A stretch of 64,000 nt of DNA from Ophiostoma sp. CBS 140.51 (taxonomy: Eukaryota > Ascomycota > Sordariomycetes > Ophiostomatales > Ophiostomataceae): positions 434,001 through 498,000 of the forward strand of contig JANSLP010000001.1 of assembly GCA_029298735.1 (NCBI GenBank). Reading direction: 5' to 3'. A model generated the notes under the pieces. It made no database searches, was not told the DNA's origin, and saw only the letters and a program-made list of their open reading frames with translations. The position numbers and the translations under genes were made by a program. Below are positions 53,655 to 64,000 of the stretch, one piece after another (within the stretch, counting starts at the first letter, position 1; each line of letters opens with the position of its first letter).

Positions 53655-54878
53655 CTATGCATTTGCCCGACCTGCCAGAGCCTCACCGTTGTGGAAATGG
53701 TCCGTCAGCGTCTGGTTGTACCAGTCGTGCCGCTCGACCAGCGGCGCGTGGCCCATGCCCTCGATAATGTGCGACTGCGCGGGCTTGATGGCCTCAATCA
53801 GCTTGCGGCCGTGCGGCACCGAAATCATCTCGTCGGCAGTACCGTGGATAATCAGGATGCGGCGGCGGTCGACGGCATCGGCCATGGCGGCCAGCTGGGC
53901 GGGCGACTTGTGGTGCCAGCCACACGCAATGAGCTGCAGCAAAAATCCCTTTGTGGAGAAGCGCGGATCGTTGCGCTTATGCATTTCCTGCGCGACAAAC
54001 CGCTGGTAGTTGCTGTCAAACTTTCGGTACCATTTGGACGGGTCTTTGGTGTACTCGTCGGCCGTGCTCGTGGTCTGCTCGGGCAGCATCTTATAGTCGG
54101 GCGGCGTGGTCTTTTCGGGGGTGTAGAGGTTGCGCAGCGGCGGGCCAACTAGATGCGTACCTGGAGTGGGAAGTGTGACACTGTCCGGCTCGGCCAAAAA
54201 CTTGTCATTGAAGATGCGCGCCGCCGTGCCCCGAACGCTCTCCTCGACGCCCTTGGGAATAATGAGCGCGGCACGGCTGGCCAGATTTTCCCAGATGCTG
54301 GCGGATGTGTTCTCGATAATAGCGGCCGTGCAGCACAGCGAGAGCGAGGCGACATGGCCAGGGATGAGGCAGGCAAGCTCCTGGGCGACCATGCCACCCA
54401 TGGACAGGCCCACGATATGGACGGCACGAGAGTTCTTGACGGCCGGGTTGACGAAGCCAACGTGCTCCAGCACCTCGATAGCGTCGAGGGCCATTTCCTT
54501 GGTGGAATAGCGCATCAGCGGGCGGTCCGAGTCGCCCATGCCGCGGTTGTCGAGCAGAAGGACGGAGTAGTCCTTGTACCGTTCGTGGCCAAAGAAGAGC
54601 GTCTGGCGCTGCCAGGCCGCCTTGAAGGAGCCAAGGCCCATGATGAACTGACGTTATGTCAGTGACTAACTTGTACAAGCATTATCAGTGCATGCACTTA
54701 CAATTATTTTGATGGGACCCTCGCCGTGGACCTCCCAGCCAATGCGCAGCGGTCCGCCCCGGCCAGCAGCCACAGGCAAACGGCCGCTACGGGTGGGCTG
54801 CAGGTTCCATGTGGCATCTGGGTAGGATGGGTGCTTGAGCGTCTCGGCGACGGTAGTGACTTTGGTGAGATCGGTCAT
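53655..54878 (-). CDS. Alpha/beta hydrolase (soluble, lactonase/esterase-like)
   Basis: Two exons: 54878-54702 and 54647-53655; the intron is 54 nt (GTAAGT...GTCAG); 389 aa. The junction restores EGPIKIIFIMGLGSFKAAWQ, the first core strand and oxyanion loop. Further motifs are LLDNRGMGDSDRP, nucleophile S141 in VGLSMGGM, acid D331 in HGTADEMISVPHG and H359 in EGMGHAP: a complete triad. No signal peptide or membrane helix is visible, so it is probably cytosolic. It resembles the 3-oxoadipate enol-lactonase / general esterase branch of the fold; the substrate cannot be told from sequence. Confidence 0.88.
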
Positions 54879-56116
54879 TGTGGTGGGTTGGCGGAAGAGG
54901 TGGTGGATGCAGTAGTAGTGTCTTGTGGTATCTCACAGCCTTGTCTTGTTAAGTGGGAGGATCTGCAGTCATATATATGTGCATATGCTGGAACGTGGTT
55001 GAATCAAAAGCCGGGTTTGATATCGTCCCGTGTTTGTGTTTGTGTTTATGTACTATTGCTGGCTGCCTGTGGTGTGCGTCGTCACCTCGAGTGGTCGCCA
55101 AGCTTTTCGCTAATACAACTTCAGATGAACACAAAAAGACGAGGCAAAACGAGCTGTTGGAAATGGGAGGGAGGTAGAATGCAATCGGAGAAGAGGTAAA
55201 GAAAACAAAAAGAGAAGCGTAGGAATACGGTGTAGGAGGAAGAGATGTTTGAAGTGAGTAGGGTCGGAGAAGTTGGTGAGTTGTGGTGTATATAAGAATG
55301 CTAGATATTGAAAGGAGGGAGAAGACGAAGTGACGGTGACGAAATCGACAGACAAGTCAAGGAGGTAAGGTATCACCAAAGCTTCTGGAAAGAGGAAAGG
55401 CTGAGTGTACTTGGGAAGGCACGGAAGGTGCTAACTTGCTAAGGGAGGGGGCATTTTATTTTCAGGCGCTTCTGGCCAGCCTTACAGCTGCTGCAGGTTC
55501 TTTTTGGGAGGCGGGGGACGGTTGCCGAGGCACTCATAGTCAGGCCCAAACAGCTGGGAAAGGAAAGCTCGGAGGCGCTAAACAGCACGTGCCTGCCCAG
55601 CAATTGGGCGAATTACAGTGGCTCTCGGGGGGATTTGTCGTAAGGTATTGCGTCGTCGAAGCTAGGCAGGCGCGATTGAGTGTTGGCTGAAACCAGGCAC
55701 GAATCCCGTTGGGAACGGAAGGTACAATACAGAGAACGAAAACGACAAAACCAGCAATTGAGCCCGAAGGACCGGAAACTGTTGAGAGTATGCAAGATCA
55801 CTGAATCTAGAATATCACTCTCAACACAAAATAAATGAATAGAAAATTCTCCGAGAATGTAAACCGTCGAAGCGAGGTTGTATTATGAAGGCAGGCTGAT
55901 ATGGTTGATTTTGGCGGTGGTTGGGCCACGTGACTTGATCTCCACTATTCTACCCGTACATGGTCCAATGTCGAAAAAAATCGCGAGAGCCTCTTTTTGG
56001 ACCTCAGACGACTAGACGACAGAAGACAGACGGAGGACGACACCACGAACCGCTCGTCCCGACCAATTCAATTCAATTCAATTCTCACGTCTCAACTCCC
56101 TCCTCTTGCACACACA
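54879..56116. promoter_or_regulatory. Divergent intergenic region before bL36m
   Basis: 1.24 kb without a gene. A perfect (AATTC)4 repeat at 56065-56084 lies in the bL36m leader. Confidence 0.45.
56065..56084 (+). repeat. (AATTC)4 tandem repeat
   Basis: Four perfect 5-bp units, 33 bp upstream of the bL36m start codon. Confidence 0.85.
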
Positions 56117-56566
56117 ATGCCGATTGCACGCATCGCACGGCTGCTGGCGCCGGCCTCTGTGCGCGCCGCTGCCTCCCGGGCTTCTGCCACGACGACTTCC
56201 TCCACATCCACACGCTCCGTCTCCTCCTTGACAGCAGCCATGTCGGCACTCCGCGTGCAGGGCAGCGCACCGACTGTTCAGGCGCAGCAGCAGAAGCGGG
56301 TGTTTTCGCTCGTTGCCGCCTCCACCCGGCCGACGACCTCCACCATCACATCCACTTGCCAGCACAATCACAAGGGCGACCACACCCACACTCACGCCGT
56401 CAGCCACGGCCGCCGGCAACAAACGCGCGGCATGAAGGTGCACAGTTCGGTTAAGAAGCGGTGCGAGCACTGCAAGGTGGTGCGCCGCAAGGGCGGCAAG
56501 CGGCACAACGGGTACATGTACATTATCTGCCCGGCGAACCCGCGTCACAAGCAGAGACAGGGTTAG
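56117..56566 (+). CDS. RTC6: Mitochondrial large-subunit ribosomal protein bL36m
   Basis: Intronless, 149 aa. The first ~100 residues are a long mitochondrial presequence-like region (MPIARIARLLAPASVRAAAS, Arg/Ser/Thr-rich) that includes an odd His-rich patch (CQHNHKGDHTHTHAVSHG). The mature part from M106 is a standard bL36: MKVHSSVKKRCEHCKVVRRK with zinc ligands C116, C119, C138 and H144, ending RHKQRQG. Compared with bacterial bL36, a short insert (GGKRHNGYM) precedes YIIC. It is part of the mitoribosome and the yeast homologue is Rtc6. Confidence 0.93.
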   Translation: MPIARIARLLAPASVRAAASRASATTTSSTSTRSVSSLTAAMSALRVQGSAPTVQAQQQKRVFSLVAASTRPTTSTITSTCQHNHKGDHTHTHAVSHGRRQQTRGMKVHSSVKKRCEHCKVVRRKGGKRHNGYMYIICPANPRHKQRQG

Positions 56567-56801
56567 GAAGACGATGGCAGGGAAAGCATAGAATGGAGAA
56601 GAGGATCTTGTACGATACCATGGGAGGACCACATGAGATAGACACGGTCATGTATACACAGGATAAATATCACCACAAATTTATACGTACATACGATGCA
56701 AGGGTCTCAGAGAAATTATGTGCATATGTGATAATTTGTTCATGTCAATTGGTCATTACTTTCGATTTCCAGTCGGTCCATTTTGTTTCGGTACAAAGCG
56801 T

Positions 56802-57225
56802 CTACATCCCTCCAATATACCGCTCTGTGTTCTCCCACTCCGTCTTGCCGGTTGATATCAGGTAGCGGATGTGTGTCTGTAGGTCAGCGCCGTGCACCAT
56901 ATTCAACTGATTCGAGACAGAAGGAACTCACCAAATCCGTCACCTCGCGGTGCCGCTCAAATTCTTCTCGTGCAAACCGTAACGTCTCTGCGCGCGTCGT
57001 CGGATCGCTGATCTGCCGTGTGCCGCGCACAATTGTCCGGTACAGTGCCAGCGCACGGGACCGCTGCAAGAAGTGCTCGAGGCTCAAGGCCGTCTTGCCA
57101 CCGAGCCGGGATGTGCGGATGGGACCGGCACTGCCTGCTGTAGCATATGTCCGAGATATAAAGGAAGCGTGTGCGGGAACGGATGATGACCGTAAGGAAA
57201 GCCAGAGGCCGGCGATGCGGTTCAT
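56802..57225 (-). CDS. LYR-motif protein, LYRM2-like
   Basis: Two exons: 57225-56932 and 56876-56802; the intron is 55 nt (GTGAGT...CTACAG); 122 aa. A mitochondrial presequence (MNRIAGLWLSLRSSSVPAHA) is followed by the Complex1_LYR fold: SLEHFLQRSRALALYRTIVR with L61-Y62-R63, then TTRAETLRFAREEFERHREV. Exon 2 completes THIRYLISTGKTEWENTERY, as in LYRM2-type proteins. LYR proteins work with acyl-carrier protein in Fe-S cluster delivery or respiratory-complex assembly. It is convergent with bL36m and divergent from NAA40. Confidence 0.88.
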
Positions 57226-57767
57226 GGCGGGTGTGCCCAGTTCACAGTCTCTGTAGGAGCAGGCGGTGCTCTCTGTATCTTCCAGTCTTCAATGGCTTGT
57301 TGCTGTTGTCGTCGGGCGCCGTTTTATGTCGTCGTGATATGCTCTGATTTATGACGTTGGTCATTCCTGATTCCTCAGCCTTTCTCGGCATAAAATGCAG
57401 AAATGCACTGAATTCTAGCGGGTGTGGTTGGCTAGCGTCGTGCGATACAGCAAGCCGGCTGTTGGTGGCATGGCCCCACACTAATTGCGATACCTAATTA
57501 AAGGCACGTCTGATAGAGCTTCGAAAGACGTGACGAGGCGACCAACGGCAACAATTTCCAATACAAAATAGCAACCACCATTTACTGCTCACGACATTCC
57601 GCAATCTTCGCCCAGTCCTCTAATCGAGACGGCTTACCTTTAATAAAGATATTTCAAGACACACGTCCATCACATAAGGCTTATTGTCCAAGTGTGACCA
57701 CGCCGCGAAACCAAGTCGCGTCTCCAGCGCCATATCAGACCAAATCCAGAACCACTTTCACACAGCT
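57226..57767. promoter_or_regulatory. Divergent LYRM2/NAA40 promoter region
   Basis: 542 bp; no gene and no recognised element. Confidence 0.45.
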
Positions 57768-58659
57768 ATGGTTGCTCCAAAACGCCGGCGGGCCGAGTCG
57801 AACCCCATTGACACGGCCAACAAGAAGTCGGATGCCGACTTTATCAAAGACTATCTCGAGCCGAAGTAAGTCCCCTCCTTTTTAAGGCACATCACATATG
57901 AATGGCTACTAACACGCGTACAGAGTCCCCGAATTTAAGCCATGGGCAACGTCCTGGTCACGACCGGGCGTGCCGGGGTGTGCGGACGAAGTGTTTAGCA
58001 TCACCTGTGCCAGTCCGGCTAACATGGACGAGGAGACGCTCGAGGAGTGCTTTGAACTCGTTGAAATCACCAGCAGCGACGACTACGAAATGTCCACCCA
58101 AAAGTGGCGGCCGGGGCACAAGCGCAAAGAGATGCGCTCCCCGGACCTCAAGTACATTGTCGTGCGGGGGCCACAGCATGCCATGACGCCCAAGAACCCC
58201 AAGGGTCCCGTGCTGGCGTTTACGTCGCTGATGCCGGCCTTTGAAGAGGGCCACGCCGTCGTCTACTGCTACGAGATTCACATTTCGCGCTGGCTGCAGG
58301 GTGATGGTCTCGGCCGTTTATTGTTGGGCTACCAGAGCATTGTCGCCCATAACCTGGGCCCGCCCGTCTCGAAAGTCATGTTGACGTGTTTCTTGTCCAA
58401 CTACTATGCTCTCGGGTTCTACAAGAAGCTGGGCTTCAAGGTGGACGAGTCGGCGCCGAAGACACGGGAGCTGCGCGGTGGCAAGACGTTTGTGCCAGAC
58501 TACACAATCCTGAGCAAGGCCGTCGTGAGGAAGGGGGATACGGCAAAGGAGAAGGCAGCGAAGGAGAAGCCGGCAGAGAAGGAGCAGCCAGCACAGAAGG
58601 AGAAGCCAGCAGAGAAGGAGGGCGGGAAGACAAAGAAGCGGAAATCATCTGGGATATGA
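57768..58659 (+). CDS. NAA40: N-alpha-acetyltransferase 40 (NatD; histone H2A/H4 N-terminal acetyltransferase)
   Basis: Two exons: 57768-57865 and 57924-58659; the intron is 58 nt (GTAAGT, CTACTAAC, TACAG); 277 aa. NatD acetylates the N-termini of histones H4 and H2A. The GNAT core shows YEMSTQKWRPGHKRKEMRSP, a FTSLMPAFEEGHAVVYCYEI strand pair, the acetyl-CoA loop LQGDGLGRLL (QxxGxG-like) and SNYYALGFYKKLGF. The Tyr/Glu-rich VYCYEIHI segment matches Naa40 rather than other GNATs. The last ~45 residues form a Lys/Glu/Pro/Ala repeat tail (EKPAEKE units) ending KKRKSSGI. Confidence 0.88.
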
Positions 58660-61600
58660 GTGTTCATCACGAACATTTGCATTTGAGGTAGAAGAGCCTC
58701 ATCTCACAAGAGGTTGGCGCAGTTGGACGGTCTTGGCACGAGAGGGCCAGAACATCGTAGCTCTTCAGTCTGTCCCAGGGAAACCTCTCTCTTTGTGGCT
58801 CTGCGCCACGCTAGAACGGGACCTCGACGGACCTACCAGATTACCAGCCTAAGCCAACTAAAAGAGTGCTAACATGACAAGCACAGATCGGCTTGGCTTT
58901 TTTTGGCCTCACTTTTGGGCGCTGGCAGGCCTGGCTCTTGGGCAGCCCTATCGCAAATTTGCAAGGGGAAGAAAGCACTCTGGTATGGCGACAACAGGGT
59001 CGAAAGGCAAGGATAAGAGGGAAAGAGACCCAGAAAATGAGGCCTGTTCAGAAGCCAACAGGCCAGGTCCACGATCCTTCTTACGGTTTCTCACTGCTGC
59101 GTATCCACTGAAAGGACCTACTCTGTATAAGGAATGGGGAGACGCGGGACAAACTGGGACTTCAGGTGATCGTCTCACCTCGGACAATTCATATAAATTT
59201 GCAGTGAAATAGAAGACAAAGCAAATAAAAAAAAAAAAAAAAAAAAAAAAAGCGTGTTTCGTGAAGCCATCCTTTGAAGAAGACGGTAACGAACCAAGTG
59301 AAAGAAAGACATTCACAAGACTCGTAAAGGCAGCTTCTCTTTCAGCATCGTCTGTGTGCACTAGAATGGTCTCCACGAAAGATCGACATTGTCCTTCTCC
59401 AAGAAACTTTTTGACCAAACGGTCAAAAAAGCGCACCCAAAAGGCAGGCTTTGCGACTCTTCTACTGGCTGGACAGCGCTGCACATGCCCTTTTCTGTGG
59501 CGTTTGTCTGGTCCTTGACCTAGACCTTTTTATCGTGGACTGTCATCAAGTCGCGAAATTGTACGAGCAATACGGGGAAAAGGGCAAGGGGCCTCTCAAA
59601 GGCACGAAGCTCAAAGGCCAGAGAGCAACACGCAGAATACGACATGGCCAAAGTCAGCCTATCCGGATTGTCTGAAAAGGAAAGATTCTCGGCCGATCGA
59701 CGAGAAAATATGAGAAATTGAACAAGCATGAAACAACGGACAAGTGAGCTGACGGCAGAGGCAAACGAGGTAAAATGTTCGAAGAGAGGAAACAGACAAC
59801 AGACAACAGAATATAGTGAAAAACAAGCCTCACAATCTCGTAACTTTTCAGGCACAGAAAGGTTCACAGCACTTTGTCAAGAGTAAAGACCCGCCCATCT
59901 TTGGCAGACCCTTGCTGTGGTGGTACCCAAAGGATCGGTTCCTTTCAATTTGCCATGTTATGGTGTCCTGTTTTGTGACTCGGCACACAGACTGAAGAAT
60001 ACTTCGTCGAGAAATAATAACGGGAAGAACGAAATAAAAGGACTTTCGAGAAGAACACGGCAAGGGTCCAGGCCAAGCAAAACGAAGGCCAGGAGGCGCG
60101 TCGTCCGTCCGCATTATCATATCACGACGCGTAAATGGGGCACAGCAGCGATTGATCTTACTCGCACTGAAGAGGTTACGAGCCTGTGCCGTTTCGCCGT
60201 TCATGCTTGTTGTCGTGTTTGCATCTTCCGATGAATTAAATGTATGAAAGGCGGCCTGTGGCTGGTGTTGTGGAAATAGTTTTTCTCTAACTTCACGAAC
60301 GCTTATCTGACTCGACCTGTTCCCACATTGGGCCACCATCCCGAAGAATGTATAAGTTCAGTGCAGTGTCACAGCAAGTTTTTTTCTTCTTTTTCTTTCC
60401 AAGAACGTCTCAGACACACGGAAAGATGCATGTCGTATGTCAACAATCGCATGTGAGGCGTTGCCTCAGCCTTAGAAGGTCTGATGGAGTTGGATGGGGC
60501 GCAGAGCCGGAAGAACACAAAACGGATGCAACCATAAAGGAGAAAAGGGAATGCTGGCAGCCCCATGAAACGCTTCAACACGGCAGAAGGAAGAGAGGAT
60601 GGACAGCTGTTGGGTGGTGTGGGTTGCGTCGCGTTGGAGAGGCAGAGTTCTGCCAGCACAGTTCGACATTTCGATGCCAAGAACAGCCGACAGGGCAAGA
60701 GAGAACCCACACTTGCAAGCTGGCCCTGCCCACTTCCAGCAGCCACACCACACTAGCGCTGGTGCTGGTGCTGAGACAGGACGACTCCGCCGCAGCCCAA
60801 AAACAAAGTTTAATCTAAAATTAACAAGTCCCAACGTCTGACCCGCCTGAGAAGAAAAAACTGGCAGCAGAAGACAAAAAAAAAAGGAGATCCACTCAGG
60901 TCCTTTGACCTGAACGACAGGATGCAGGATGAGATGCAAGAACAAAAATGTAACCCTGGCAGTCGTTGTTCAACTTACACGACAGGGACGACGACAGAGA
61001 GTTTGAAAAGTACGAAAAGCTCTTTTCAGCTAGGGATCTTCATTTCGGAGAGCGAAAAAAAAGGAAGACGAAGGACGGCGAGAGGATGAAGAGGATGGGC
61101 GATGAGCCTCATTTTGTGGGGAGATGTTGGCCTCTATGATGTCGTCTACTGTTGGACGTTGGGCTGTTTCTTGAGGTTCAGTTCAGAACAGTCTGGATCC
61201 AGATGTCAAAAGTCAGGTCACTCGATCGTGCCTGCCGCCCTTCGCCCCTTTGTTGTTTTTCGTATGTGTACCTCCCTTTGCTGCCTCTTTCTCAATTTGG
61301 TGGCGGCCATGTTCCAGGCTATATCGGGACACAAGAACGGTGACAAGCTGCAGGTGCAGATTTTGTCGAAGCAGGTGTGGCATTGAGACATTTCCCAAGG
61401 GCGAACAGCGTCAGGTCAAGCTCTCAGCCCCCACTGTCTCATCCCTCATTCCAATCTATACACCGCGCAGCTGACTTCTTTTGTTCTCGTTTTCTTTTGC
61501 CACAAAAAGGGGGGATTCGACGAGTACTTGCACCTCTGTACACATACCTCGAACGCGCCTACCTCGTCTGGCTCGTTTCTTCTGGAACGCGCTCTCGGTA

Positions 61601-62671
61601 GGGAAGCAGCGATTGGTCTCGTCACAAAATAAAAGTCTCGGCAAGGCTGTTTTGCGGTTTCCCAAAAACAACGGTGCTGTCTTGGCTTTGCGCTAACACA
61701 GACACAGCGGAGAAGCCTTCCAAGCGAAAAGAACAGGAAATCAGCATCTGGGCATCTGGGCGAGGCATCGCTGCGTTCTTTGTCCCTTGTCTCTCTTCTT
61801 TCCCAGTCGCATTTTACCTACGCACAAAGCTTATCACAAGTATCCTGCTCCATTGATGTGCATTACCAGTTCACACGCTCCAGCACTCATGCGCACATCG
61901 AGCTTGGAGAGTGAGATTATGGCCAAGCCTAATGCCAGGACGCCACATTGGCTCTGGTAGTTGGCTGCCTTTTCCTCCTTTTTGCTTTTGCTCTTTTTCT
62001 TCTCTTTTTCCTTCTTCACAGTACGAGACATGACTCCTCGCTCTCGCGCTCTTTGTTCCGTTTTGGTGACCTTCCCCCGTGCCTTCCTTTTTACAAGGTA
62101 CGGAGCTCCTTCCCCAGCGACTCAGCCCAGTTGGTAGCCCATCCTCGTCCATCCTTACCCGTTCGAAACTCCACCCCCAAAAAGATACTAAGATACCACC
62201 ACAAACAAGTGCGGTCTCCATTGATATTCCTTCCAATCCCCAATTCTGGTATTCCGGTAGGGCCTGGTCATGTCGTACTGTGTGAGTGTGTAAAAAAACA
62301 CATGCGGCTGAGCCCCTGTCTCTCTGTCTCTTCTGCCTATCGAACCTATCCCAAGGCTGTCCAGCTGTGTCCTGTTCTGGTCCAATCCCCTTCCTCCTTG
62401 TGTTTTTCTATTTTTCTTTTTCCTAACGAGCAACACATTTCTTCTCGTAGCTCCTTCCCACTCTTTAATTACTTGCCTGCCCCCTCCTTCCATATTTTAT
62501 CTTTTTCCTTCTTTCCCTTTTCTGTTCCTCCTGTTCTTATTTCTGGTTCTTTCCTTCCTTTTTTCTTTCTTCTCTCATCGTCTCCTTCCTCTATTCAATC
62601 ATCTTGACAACAAGTCGACGCGTTTACTCTCGTCACAAACATCACCGCCTCAACTTCATCCACCACACAAA
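58660..62671. other. 4-kb region with no convincing gene
   Basis: Contains a 25-nt A-run (59227-59251), otherwise mixed sequence with only short, low-complexity frames on both strands. From about 61950 the plus strand becomes pyrimidine-rich (leader of the PLAC8 gene), and the last 60 bp are A/C-rich before the ATG. Confidence 0.5.
59227..59251 (+). repeat. Homopolymer A25
   Basis: Twenty-five uninterrupted A, the longest homopolymer noticed in the window, preceded by GCAAAT. Confidence 0.9.
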
Positions 62672-63382
62672 ATGGACTACAAGAGCCCGCCGCAGTATAG
62701 TACGCCGCCGCCCGGCCAGGCCGCTGTCTACCCGCCCCAGGGCCAGCCTCAGTACGGCAGCCCGCCGCCCCAGCAGCATGCCCAGGCCTACCCTCCCCAG
62801 CAGCAGGCCGTCGCTCAGTACGGCGCCCCTTCGCCGCACGGCCAACCCCAGTACGGCACCCCGCCTCCCCAGCAGCAGCAGTACCCTCCTCAGCAGCAGC
62901 AGCCTCAACCCCAGTACCAGGCCCAGCAGCCGCAGCAGCAGCCGCCCATGCAGCGCGCCGTCGTCGGCGGCGCTCCCGGCCAAAAGACCGAGTGGCAGCA
63001 CAGCCTGATGGACTGCTCGCCCTGTGACTCGTGCTGTCTTGGTACGTTCCTGCCCTGCGTTCTGCTGGGCAAGACCTCGGACCGCCTGCGCGACCCTTCG
63101 ATGCAGAGCGCCGACTCCATGAACTCGGACTGCATGGTCTTTACCGCCATCCAGTGCTTCACCGGCTGCGGCTGGATCTACATTATGATGAAGCGCAGCG
63201 AGATCCGCGAGCGCTTCAACATTTCCGGCGACGGTACCGGTGACTGCTGCGCGACCTACTGGTGCCCGTGCTGTGCCCTCATCCAGCAGGACAACGAAGT
63301 CAAGACGCGCACGCAGCACCTCGTTGCCAACCCCGCGCAGGGCTACCAGGCCCAGCCCGGCATGGTCATGCCCCAGAAGTAG
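62672..63382 (+). CDS. PLAC8-family cysteine-rich protein
   Basis: Intronless as read, 236 aa. Residues 1-95 are Pro/Gln/Tyr-rich tandem-like repeats (QPQYGSPPP, QPQYGTPPP, QQQYPPQQQQ). The PLAC8 domain (~107-215) opens TEWQHSLMDCSPCDSCCLGT and has the signature FLPCVLLGKTSDRL. A hydrophobic Cys-rich stretch follows (DCMVFTAIQCFTGCGWIYIM), then RSEIRERFNISGDGTGDCCA and CCATYWCPCCALIQQDNEVK. PLAC8 proteins are small plasma-membrane-associated proteins; plant members affect cell size and metal (Cd, Zn) transport. The fungal role is unknown. The second CCxxxxCPC motif is intact. Confidence 0.92.
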   Translation: MDYKSPPQYSTPPPGQAAVYPPQGQPQYGSPPPQQHAQAYPPQQQAVAQYGAPSPHGQPQYGTPPPQQQQYPPQQQQPQPQYQAQQPQQQPPMQRAVVGGAPGQKTEWQHSLMDCSPCDSCCLGTFLPCVLLGKTSDRLRDPSMQSADSMNSDCMVFTAIQCFTGCGWIYIMMKRSEIRERFNISGDGTGDCCATYWCPCCALIQQDNEVKTRTQHLVANPAQGYQAQPGMVMPQK

Positions 63383-63918
63383 GCGAAGACGACGATGTGT
63401 GGGGATTTGAGGAAGAGAAGAGGAATGCTGCTGTTTTTACCTAATTATACCACTGGCGGAGAGGAAAGGACGAAACAATGGGACCAGGAAAGGAGTCCTT
63501 GAGAAAGGGGGATCTTGAAACTATGCTATTGCCTTGGTTTTCTTTTTTGGATATAATTGTTTTTGGATTTGCACTTTTACACTACGTCCGCTACATGCGT
63601 TTCTACAAAATACTAATTTCATTTGTCATCTACAATCTTGCTCGTCGCGTTAAGCTGTCTTTTTGTGCTTGAGAACAACACGAAGAGAAATCGAAATTGT
63701 ACGCATCAAATAGTATAGTTTTACAAGGGAAGAGAGGCAAAGCCGACTTTAGACGCTTATACCTAGGCCACTTCTTTCCAGCTGTAAAGGGACACTTCTC
63801 ATTTACAAGGAGTAAAACACTTAGTTGCAATGTACTCATACAAAAACAAGTAAAAAGCCCCTTCTATTTTTAAAATCTAGCTGTAGTCTAACCTAACGGC
63901 CCAGTAACTACATTATCA
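63383..63918. other. 3' region between convergent genes
   Basis: 536 bp, AT-rich; no gene seen. Confidence 0.45.
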
Positions 63919-64000
63919 TCAATTCGCAAAGATACTTGCAATCGTATCGCCACTCTTCCATGCCCAAGGATCCAAAGGCGTCTCTAGGTTCGCAACCTTC
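63919..64000 (-). CDS. Possible C-terminal end of a gene running off the right edge
   Basis: The minus-strand frame is open from the window edge to TGA at 63921-63919, 26 codons, too short for standard ORF lists. It reads ...VANLETPLDPWAWKSGDTIA then SIFAN, with coding-like composition and a stop followed at once by AT-rich 3' sequence. No family recognised; it could be chance given its length. Confidence 0.35.
   Translation of the reverse strand, partial: KVANLETPLDPWAWKSGDTIASIFAN

Noticed and set aside
57790..57805. B-box-like GAGTCGAACCCC on the plus strand
   Set aside because: It lies in NAA40 coding sequence and no tRNA structure forms around it.

Overview
This window looks like nuclear DNA of a filamentous ascomycete (Pezizomycotina, most likely a Sordariomycete; order or genus cannot be fixed from sequence alone). 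The evidence is short introns of about 50-120 nt with GTATGT/GTGAGT donors and CTAAC-like branch sites, GC-rich codon usage, widely spaced genes with very pyrimidine-rich leaders, and proteins of typical fungal type. I annotate 25 protein genes: 23 complete and two cut by the window edges. I found no functional tRNA or rRNA gene, no CRISPR array, no intact transposon and no biosynthetic cluster.

Layout: 0-13.5 kb is gene-dense: a partial TLDc protein (RTC5-like), RCF1, ILV1, PRP17, a small membrane-protein ORF directly behind ERV14, ERV14, MAP1 and BNA4 (kynurenine 3-monooxygenase). 13.5-18.5 kb is a 5 kb stretch without a convincing gene. 18.5-24.3 kb holds a CNL1-like BLOC-1 subunit, SPP1 (COMPASS PHD subunit) and SCO1. 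24.3-28 kb is again gene-poor and leads into an unrecognised protein. 30.8-31.7 kb is the six-exon V-ATPase proteolipid gene. 32.9-39.3 kb is a Rom-type Rho GEF with a long leader. 40.4-45.1 kb holds MIX17 and SWC3. 46.9-58.7 kb holds an ABHD12-like hydrolase with an 8-nt microexon, an unrecognised membrane protein, NMT1, a second alpha/beta hydrolase, mitochondrial bL36, a LYRM2-like protein and NAA40. After 4 kb without a gene come a PLAC8 protein and the 3' end of one more gene at the right edge.

The genes are mostly housekeeping. Several serve mitochondria (RCF1, SCO1, MIX17, bL36m, LYRM2, ILV1, and BNA4 at the outer membrane). Others serve chromatin (SPP1, SWC3, NAA40), protein N-termini (MAP1, NMT1, NAA40) and trafficking or cell surface (ERV14, CNL1-like, VMA3, RhoGEF, PLAC8). 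I see no operon-like functional grouping.

The most interesting signals are two coding-like stretches open in frame directly behind stop codons (behind ERV14, and behind a tandem TAG TAG in SWC3), the 8-nt microexon that supplies the oxyanion-hole motif, several multi-kilobase pyrimidine-rich gene-free leaders, and a decayed tRNA-Gly-like sequence. All splice sites and functions are read by eye; no alignment or search was run.
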